A DNA stretch of 64,000 bases, from positions 1,860,001-1,924,000 of the forward strand of contig JBBMOL010000022.1 of NCBI GenBank assembly GCA_037954665.1, read 5' to 3'. Shown piece after piece: positions 56,800-64,000 of this stretch. The stretch comes from Laguncularia racemosa. Lineage: Eukaryota; Streptophyta; Magnoliopsida; Myrtales; Combretaceae. Made by a program: the position numbers and the translations under genes. The notes below the pieces were generated by a model. That model was not told the DNA's origin, did not search any database, and saw only the letters and a program-made list of their open reading frames with translations. Position 1 is the stretch's first letter. The number at the start of each line of letters is the position of its first letter.

Positions 56800-58340
56800 C
56801 TCACTCTTTTACCCCATACAATATCCTTAATTGTTTTCAGATGATCAGTCAATTTATCATATGGTAGTAGCAAACTTTCAACACGAGGCACTAAAGATTA
56901 TACTTCATGGCTTGGCGAAGGATTGTCTTTATACATAGACCCATCAACTTCCAAGAGGTTCAGTTGGATAATCTTTGAATCTATAAGGTTTTGAACCTTA
57001 TTCTTTAACCTTCAGCAATTTTTAGTTGAGTGATCTATTTAAACCATATGATAGTTACACTGTGTTTAGGATATAGTTCCTTGACTTGTAGTTTGGTTTA
57101 GGGGTTTTATAGGATATGATCTTAGCTTCCCTTAACTTAATGAGGGATTGGGCCATTGAGATCTTGAATGGAGTAAATTGCCTTCCATGACCTTGGACTT
57201 GTATTTTCTTGCTTGGTGGGTTGGCCTCTAGCTTTTTTCTTTTTAGACCCTCATCATTACTAGGGCTCAATAATTCCCTTTAAGTTTAAAGAAGTGGTTT
57301 TTCTCAATAAGAGGAGTTGTAGGTTGAAATCTTTTCAATATAAGGCCTATGGTCATTTCCAGGTCCATGATCCTTTCCCTTAAGGTCATCACCTTTTCTT
57401 CAAGAATTGTGAGCCTTTCTTCATAGGATACAACCTCTTGTTGAACGATAGGCTTCTTCCCTATAGCCTTTTCTTTCTTGATGATCCCAAAAGCTATTAG
57501 CTTTTCCACTTCGATTTCAACTCGAGTTCGATCATTCAAGTCTACCACTTGTAAATGATTGGCTTACTTTAAATCATGAACTAGTTACTCAAATGGCATT
57601 GGTATTTCTTCCAAACTTGGGACCATTTCGGTTTCATCTGATTTCATCATTTTGATAGTATGCCTTGAGTCACGGATAAAGTCTAGTTAGATTGCCCTTA
57701 AATCTATTAAGTCTTAGGTCTTGTTTTTCAACTCCCAAAAATTATTTGTAGCATGTCCCTATTGACCCATGTGGTATTCACATTGTGCATTTGGATCATA
57801 TTTTCTTGGCCTATATTTTCTTTATCAACTTCCCCATTTTGATGGCTTTTTCAATTCTACTACCAGTAGTTACTATATCTCCAAAATTGGAAATAGTGCT
57901 ACCAATCAAATGCCTATAATCTGGTTCATTTAATGTGCTGATTAATGTAGAGGTGAGATCGTTTTTCTAGGAGAGGAGGATTGACTCTAACTACCATGCC
58001 TCCATCTTTGGGCATATTCCTTAGGGTTTCCTTATTGCTTTTGCTCATTCCTTGAAGATCCCATATTGAAGGGGTTATCTCCATGTTGAGTTTATATTGG
58101 TTGTAAAATGCACAAGCTAATTTATCCAATGTATTAATCTCATTTAGATCTAGTTAGGTATACCAAGCCAGTGCAAGCCCGGTCAAACTATCTTGAAAAG
58201 TTTAGATCAATAGCTGCTTATGTTTAGTGTAACAAGCCATCTTGCATAAATACAATCTTATGTGAAGCTTGAGGCATCCAGTCCCATCATATTTTTCAAA
58301 GTCTAATACTTTGAATTTTTCTAGATAAGCATCTATGTCA
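56800..58340 (-). pseudogene. Ogre/Tat-type Gag relic
   Basis: Minus-strand FEKYDGTGCLKLHIRLYLCK, then FQDSLTGLALAWY, LDKLACAFYNQYKLNMEITP and LQGMSKSNKETLR match Ogre/Tat Gag (YDGT-CP--H, FQDSLTG-A--WY, QYKYN-D-AP, NMSKK--E) in order. Further on there are two knuckle-like modules: QCEYHMGQ-GHATNNFWELK with KTQDLIDL, and QCNYHMV-IDHSTKNC-RLK with KVQNLIDS. A Glu-rich coiled coil (ERLTILEEKVMTLRERI) lies at 57267-57548. Several stops are present. No pol follows. Confidence 0.75.
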
Positions 58341-58589
58341 TTTGTAGCTAATGCTAGCAAGGTCGTCAAACTCGCGATTTTATCAAGAATCGTTAGATAA
58401 AATTGCTAGAGAGTCTATAAAATCGGAACGTAAAATCAAAATATAGAAACATAAATTTCTAAAATCTATGTAAAATAGCTTTAATATATATATATAGATA
58501 TGTTTAGTATAGCCATAAAAAAAAAACACGAAATATAAGATGGAATAAGGAAATTTAATATAAATTTTAATTACAATTTATACTAAAAA
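58341..58589. other. Short AT-rich spacer
   Basis: Separates the minus-strand Ogre/Tat relic from + strand gag sequence. Contains an (AT)n run near 58478-58492 and no frame. Confidence 0.4.
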
Positions 58590-59300
58590 TCATATACTTG
58601 TTGATGAGATCCATGATGAGAGTCAAGCCGGAAGAAGGGATGTGGATCCTCTTGAAGTGCCGCCTGGACCGATCACAAGAAGTCAAGCGAAACGACTCAA
58701 ATAAGCACTTAATGGGTTGATAAAGGATGTCCATGAAGCCGGAAAGGATTGGAGCAATCATGAAGTTGGAATGGATTGGAACATCACCATTGAGTTGACT
58801 TTTGCTATAGTGTGGTGGATCAACAATGTTGAAGAGGGCGAAGTAAGGCAGCCCACCTATTGATTTGGAAAATGAAAGAGTTGATGAACAACGGTTTGTG
58901 CCGCGTATAACTATCGTGAATTGGAACAACAATCCAAGAACTCTGAGCAGGAAGTCCGGTGTAATGAGTATTTAGGAATGAGCACAAAAAGATCAGGCAA
59001 AGTAGAGGAGGTATGAGGGCACATGCATGGTTTCTTTGGGTTAATACACAAATCTAATATGTGTTTGAATTGCTGCATTTTAGAATTGAATATGGGTCAT
59101 GGGTATAAGGTTTGAGAACAACAAAGAAGGTATGTAATCACTTTGAACAGTTTAATTACACTTTGGAAGAGCCAACTCAATGGTTATAAGAAGAAATTCC
59201 CACAACTAATGGGATTAAACTTCTACCGTGGTTAACCCAGGGAACCTGAATCTTCTCTTCCCTCGATGTGGCTCTTAGTGTTTTAACCAGAGGAGCCTTT
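58590..59300 (+). pseudogene. Decayed chromovirus-like Gag fragment
   Basis: Starts with DPLEVPPGPITRSQAKRLK, then TIELTFAIVWWINNVEEGEV (the -AIVWW- motif of Gag) and YNYRELEQQ. From about 58895 to 59250 the DNA aligns with 60520-60950 (TAACTATCGTGAATTG, GATGAGTATTT, GTAGAGGAGG, TATGGGTCA, CCTGAATCTTCT). Indels and stops destroy all frames. It is an older or more mutated relative of the gag at 60.5 kb in the same orientation. Confidence 0.55.
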
Positions 59301-60479
59301 GCTATCATTAAAAGGCAGTGTGTTTTGCGTATGAATGTGATTGGAGTCTTAGGATAGGAATGAGATGTATGGTCATTAGGGTTGTGATGATAGGACCCGC
59401 AATGGGATGGTAGTGATAGTTAGTAACGAGCTTGAAGTGCGTGAAAAAAAAGTGCATTGAGGAAGTAATTATCAAAAATCTAATCCCCAATTTGTATATC
59501 ATTGATGGAATTCAATTTTGTAGTGATGAATTTTATTTTGGAGTGGGCTAATATGTTAGAACCATTGTCATATAAGGGGTATGTGAAAAATTCACAAAAA
59601 AAAAGGAAAAGTACAGGAAGTGTAAACGCGTGATCTGCGGCAACATGTCAGTTCAGATTTTAACAGAAAAATCTAGTAGTAAGATTGACGAATGTAATAT
59701 ATACAAACCTAAGGTTTTTTGAAAACAAAGTTACCGAAGAAATTGGTTGAAGGCGCTTCTTAGTTCCAAGAACTAATGAATTATCGGATAATTTGGCGAC
59801 GATTATATCTCATCGATTTGGTTTGATTTATACCAAGGTTCTTGTTGTTATAGACAAGGTGCGGTTTACACATTAAGGAGTTTCGTGAGGTTTCACAATT
59901 TAATATTGATGGTTTGTCAGGTGGTGATTGTATCACTGTAGTACAATAAATTATCTACAGTAAAGCTAATATTCAAATACAATATAAGTACATACTAATT
60001 GAATGGATTTACAACATAAGTTAATATAAATACAATGCTAAAAAATAACCAGCCCCTTTTCATATCGAAAGTCAAAATTTCAACTCTTTTTCATATATAA
60101 CTGTTGTCAATCTCACATCAATATTCCAAGCGTATTATACTATATTCCGTTCTAAAGAACTAATAATATTATTCTGGAGTTGAAGATATTTTAATTTAGC
60201 CTTTGACTAAATTGTGAATTAATAAATTGGTTAAATGTAAGATTTAACGATTTGCATATAAAGTGATACAATCTATATGGAAACAATTATAGCCAAGTAA
60301 ACTGAAGATCTATCCTAAATTTAACATGAGAATGATCATGATAAATAAGTTTTAACAAAAATGTATAGATCGTATTTGATTTTCAAGACTCTTATAGTCA
60401 ACTGAGAGAAATAATAATTTTCTCCATTTTTTTTTTTTTCTATATTCCTGTGGTCCTCATATTAATGTTGATTATGTGT
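59301..60479. other. Non-coding interval between two gag copies
   Basis: AT-rich, no frame or element end recognised. A GCGTGATCTGCGGCAAC stretch at 59626 is the only GC-rich part. Confidence 0.35.
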
Positions 60480-61097
60480 TGGCGGCCAATTTGTTCTTGA
60501 GAGTATGAATAATTGTGTTTAAGAGGGTTTGTGCTTGCGTATTACTATCGTGAATTGCACAACAAGTTGCAAACTCTAAGGCAGGGAAGCCGAAGTGTAG
60601 ATGAGTATTTCAAGGAGATGGAAGTCACTATGATTAGGGCGAATGTAGAGGAGGATAGAGAGGCTACAATGGCTAGGTTTCTTGCTGGGTTGAATAGAGA
60701 AATCCAAAATGTGGTTGAATTGCAGCATTATGTAGAATTGGAGGATATGGGTCACATGGCTATAAAGGTTGAGAACCAGCACAAGAGGAAAGGTAGTAGT
60801 AATGCACGGTTTCCACAGGGTAATGGTTCATCCACTTGGAAGACCAACCAATGGAAGAAAGAAGAAAAGCCTTTACCCACCAAACCAAAAGGGGAGCTGA
60901 GGCAAGCGGGTTCTACTCTTGGTAACCAAGGTAACCCTGAATCTTCTACTTCTAGAAATCGTGACATTAGATGTTTTAAATGCCAAGATAGAGGCCATAT
61001 TGCTAGTCAAAGTCCAAATAGGCGTGTGATGATTTTGCGTGATGATGGAGAGTATGAGACTGAGGGGATAGTGAAGAAGATGATATGCCTCCATTAG
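60480..61097 (+). pseudogene. Gag of the 60-64 kb element (partial)
   Basis: The frame from 60513 reads YYYRELHNKLQTLRQGSRSV, DREATMARFLAGLNREIQNV and ELQHYVELEDMGHMAIKVEN, typical Gag core. The zinc knuckle CFKCQDRGHIASQSP at about 60975 has Ser in place of the last Cys. A frame change near 61068 leads into the acidic linker before the protease. The family's N-terminal half is absent. Confidence 0.8.
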
Positions 61098-61645
61098 AGG
61101 ATGCTAGTGATGATGAGGAGCCTGCAATGGGAAGGCTAGTGGTAGTAGTGAAGCGAGCGTTGAATGTGCAGGTGAAGGAAGAAGAAGAGGTGCAAAGAGA
61201 GAATATATTTCATACTAGATGTTATCTAGGAGATCACATTTGTAGTTTGATCATTGATGGAGGGAGTTGCACCAATGTAGTGAGTAATTTTATTGTTGAG
61301 AGGCTGGGGCTCAAAACTGTTAGACACCTTAGTCCATATAAATTGCAGTGGCTGAATGATAGTGGTGAGACTAAGGTGAGTAAGCAAGCCTTGATTGGTT
61401 TTCACATTGGAAGGTATGAGGATGAGGTGTTATGTGATGTAGTGCCAATGCAAGCATGTCATGTGTTGTTGGGGAGGCCATGGCAATTTGATAGGAAGGT
61501 TGTTCATGATGGCTTTTCTAACAAGTATACGCTTGTTCACCAAGGGAAAAGCTTTAATCTTAAACCGTTAACACTCAAACAAGTGTATGAGGACCAGTTG
61601 CAGCTACAACAGTCTTTTGCAAAACATAAGGTGAGTGAAAAGTAG
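61085..61645 (+). pseudogene. Protease of the 60-64 kb element
   Basis: ENIFHTRCYLGDH, LIIDGGSCTNVVS (active-site DGGS near 61255) and HVLLGRPWQFDRKVVHDG lie in the same order and spacing as in element 1. The frame ends at a TAG (61643) and continues in frame into a Lys/Glu-rich linker. Confidence 0.85.
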
Positions 61646-62851
61646 AGTGAGAGTGAGAGAGCAAAAGACAATGAGAAAGAAAAGGAATATAAAAGTCAAG
61701 ATCAAAAGGAAAAAGAGAGGAAGGCTGGAAAGAGTGTGAGAGGCCAAGTTGAAGGGGGATCAACTTTGGTGGTGAGTGAAAAGGAGAGGGCAGCCTTGCA
61801 AAAGGAGAGTTATGTGGCAAGAGTGAGTGTAGTGAGGAGAGCGTTAGTGATGAAGCAACCTATGTTGTTGCTGGTTTTTAAGGAAACATGTTTGACTACT
61901 AACGACTTATCTAACTCTTTGCCTAGTGTGGTTGTGTCTCTTGTGCAGGACTTTGAAGATGTCTTCCCTGAAGAGATTCCAAAGGGATTACTACCTATTC
62001 GTGGGATTGAGCACCAGATTGACCTTGTACCCGGAGCATCGATTCCAAACAAACCAGCTTATAGGAGCAATCCGGAGGAGACAAAGGAACTCCAAAGGCG
62101 GGTCGATGAACTAATGGAGAAGGGGTACGTGAGAGAGAGCATGAGTCCATGTGCAGTGCCTGTGATTTTGGTGCCTAAGAAGGATGGGACATGGAGAATG
62201 TGTGTTGATTGTCGCGCCATCAACAACATTACGGTAAAGTATTGTCATCCCATTCCTCGCTTAGATGACATGTTAGACGAGTTCCATGGGTCTAGTGTCT
62301 TTTCCAAAATTGATTTGAAAAGTGGATATCACCAAATTAGAATGAAAGAAGGTGATGAATGGAAAACTGCATTTAAGACAAAATATGGATTGTATGAGTG
62401 GTTAGTAACGCCTTTCGGTTTAACTAATGCACCTAGTACTTTCATGAGACTTATGAACCATGTTTTGAGGACTTTTATTGGAAAATTTGTGGTTGTCTAT
62501 TTTGATGATATTCTTATTTATAGCAAGAGTTTGGAAGATCATATGTCTCACTTGAGGGATGTTTTAGAAGTGCTTCAAAAGGAATAATTATATGCTAACC
62601 TCAAGAAGTGCACTTTTTGCACAGACAAACTTGTGTTTCTTGGTTTTGTTGTTAGTGCACAGGGAATACAGGTTGACGAAGAAAAGGTTCGTGCGATCCA
62701 AGAATGGCCTAGTCCAACCAATGTAAGTAATGTGCGGAGTTTCCATGGACTGGCGAGTTTTTACAGGAGATTTGTGAAGGATTTCAGCACCATTGCAGCA
62801 CCACTTACTGAGGTAATTAAGAAGAACGTGGGGTTCAGCTAGGGAGAGCAA
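61646..62851 (+). pseudogene. Reverse transcriptase of the 60-64 kb element
   Basis: The long open part 61736-62587 holds EDVFPEEIPKGLLPIRGIEH, VILVPKKDGTWRMCVDCRAI, FSKIDLKSGYHQIRM, TPFGLTNAPSTFMRLMN and YFDDILIYSKS (catalytic YxDD). It is stopped by TAA at 62585 and resumes in frame: CTFCTDKLVFLGFVVSAQGI, GLASFYRRFVKDFS. Apart from that stop the palm looks complete. Confidence 0.88.
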
Positions 62852-63300
62852 TAAGAGAAGGCCTTTCAGACGCTTAAAAATAAGCTGACTCAGGTGCCGT
62901 TACTTGCTTTACCTAACTTTGCTAAAACGTTTGAAATTGAGTGTGATGCTTCGGGATTAGGTATTGGAGCAGTGCTTATGCAGGAGAGAAGACCGATTGC
63001 ATTCTTTAGCGAGAAGCTAAGTGGGGCAACCTTGAATTACCCTACTTACGACAAGGAGCTATATGCATTGGTTCGAGCCCTAGAGACGTGGCAACATTAC
63101 CTTTAGCCGAAAGAGTTCGTGATCCACACTGATCATGAATCCTTGAAGTACTTGAAGGGCAACGCAAGCTGAATAAAAGGCATGCTCGTTGGGTGGAGTT
63201 CATCGAAACATTTCCATATGTTATCCACTACAAGCAAGGTAAAGAGAATGTCGTTGCTGATGCATTATCTAGAAGGTATACTCTTATCTCTACTCTTTAG
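62852..63300 (+). pseudogene. RNase H of the 60-64 kb element
   Basis: IECDASGLGIGAVLMQERR, YPTYDKELYALVRALETW and VIHTDHESLKYLKG contain the acidic residues of RNase H. TAG stops occur where Trp is usual (63104). A frame change near 63158 precedes KRHARWVEFIETFPY and ENVVADALSRR, the same motif that is split by the nested insertions at the left of the window. Confidence 0.8.
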
Positions 63301-64000
63301 TTCTAGACTGCTTGGTTTTGAGCACATTAAGGAGTTATATGCTGCTGATCGAGATTTTGTGAGGAGTATGTGTATTGTGGAGAAGAGTGGGCATGGAAAA
63401 TTTTATAAACATGAAGGATTCTTGTTTAGGGAGAGTAAACTGTGCATTCCAATTTGTTCCTTAAGAGAATTACTAGTGAGGGAGTCTCATGGAGGAGGGT
63501 TAACGGGACACTTTGGCATAGCTAAAACATTAGGGGTATTGCAGGAACACTTCTATTGGCCTCACATGAAACGAGATGTTGAGAGGATTTGTGAGCGATG
63601 TGTCACGTGTAGGTAAGCGAAATCTAGAGTCTAACCTCAAGGGCTTTACACCCCACTTCCCATTCCTCATGAGCCGTGGGTGGATATTTCTATGGACTTT
63701 GTGTTAGGATTACCCTAGTCTAGACATGGTCGAGATTCTATTTTTGTAGTTGTTGATAGATTCTCTAAAATGGCACATTTCATTCGTTGTTACAAAACGG
63801 ATGATGCTTGTAATATTGCTAATTTATTCTTTAGGGAAGTTGTGCGATTGCATGGTATGCTTAGAACAATTGTATCAGATAGGGATGCTAAGTTCTTAAG
63901 CTACTTTTGGAAGACCTTGTGGGCTAAGTTAGGAACTAAGTTATTGTTTTCTACTACTTGTCATCCACGGACTGACGGTCAAACTGAGGTAGTGAATCAA
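63301..64000 (+). pseudogene. Integrase of the 60-64 kb element, cut by the window end
   Basis: H-H-C-C zinc domain (HGGGLTGHFGIAKT...CERCVTCR), then WVDISMDFVLGLP, VVVDRFSKMAHFI and IVSDRDAKFLSYFW with the first two catalytic Asp. The window ends in GQTEVVNQ, at the catalytic Glu. Three in-frame stops (63616 region, about 63633 and about 63718) lie at probable former Gln codons. Confidence 0.85.

Larger units (their letters stand above)
60480..64000 (+). mobile_element. Ty3/gypsy chromovirus-like element, 5'-truncated, open at the right edge
   Basis: Contains Gag (partial), protease, RT, RNase H and most of integrase in chromovirus order. No LTR or primer site is seen on the left, and the N-terminal half of Gag is missing or unrecognisable. 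Stops (several where Gln or Trp is usual) and at least three frameshifts make it inactive. The protease and Gag core resemble those of elements 1 and 2 at the left of the window. Confidence 0.8.

Noticed and set aside
58567..58932. 121-codon minus frame
   Set aside because: The + strand of the same DNA carries Gag-like motifs (GPITRSQAKRLK, AIVWW).

Overview
The window looks like repeat-rich nuclear DNA of a flowering plant, probably a eudicot. Nearly every coding trace belongs to plant transposable elements: Ty3/gypsy LTR retrotransposons of several lineages, a LINE, and non-autonomous DNA transposons. Primer-binding sites complementary to plant tRNAs, 5-bp LTR-element target duplications and TTA or 9-bp DNA-transposon duplications are all visible. 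I recognise no host protein-coding gene, rRNA or functional tRNA gene. The sequence does not let me name the species. I found no credible new biological system; the interest lies in nested and rearranged retroelements.

Left third (1-20.6 kb). A decayed Del/Tekay-like chromovirus pol gene on the + strand (1-25, 5812-5853, 9834-11442) is split by two related LTR elements inserted only 42 bp apart inside its RNase H segment. Element 1 (26-5806, minus strand, TSD GAGAT) has three LTR copies and an internal inverted rearrangement. Element 2 (5859-9828, plus strand, TSD ATCTA) carries gag and protease only. Both keep the terminal motif DLRTNL next to the polypurine tract but lack RT, RNase H and integrase, so both look non-autonomous. 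A heavily mutated Tat/Retand-like element follows on the minus strand (gag to integrase about 19.9 to 15.3 kb), with an opposite-strand reading frame (12.47-14.55 kb) beyond pol.

Middle (20.6-44.5 kb). This is AT-rich and mostly without recognisable genes. It holds a 1.15-kb Mutator-like element with long terminal inverted repeats, a short LTR-element relic with a decayed initiator-Met primer site, two truncated Athila-like 3' ends, a LINE reverse-transcriptase fragment, and a 1.45-kb PIF/Harbinger-like element.

Right third (44.5-64 kb). A young, almost complete Athila element (44523-54596) with about 1.64-kb LTRs sits in a degenerate minisatellite that the Harbinger-like element also interrupts. 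Beyond it are an Ogre/Tat gag relic (minus strand), a decayed gag fragment, and a gag-protease-RT-RNase H-integrase chromovirus-like copy running off the right edge. The protease of that last copy resembles those of elements 1 and 2, so its family is a plausible source of the missing enzymes.

Relative ages, inferred from decay and LTR differences: the Del/Tekay host and the Tat element are oldest, elements 1 and 2 came later, and the Athila element is the youngest large insertion.
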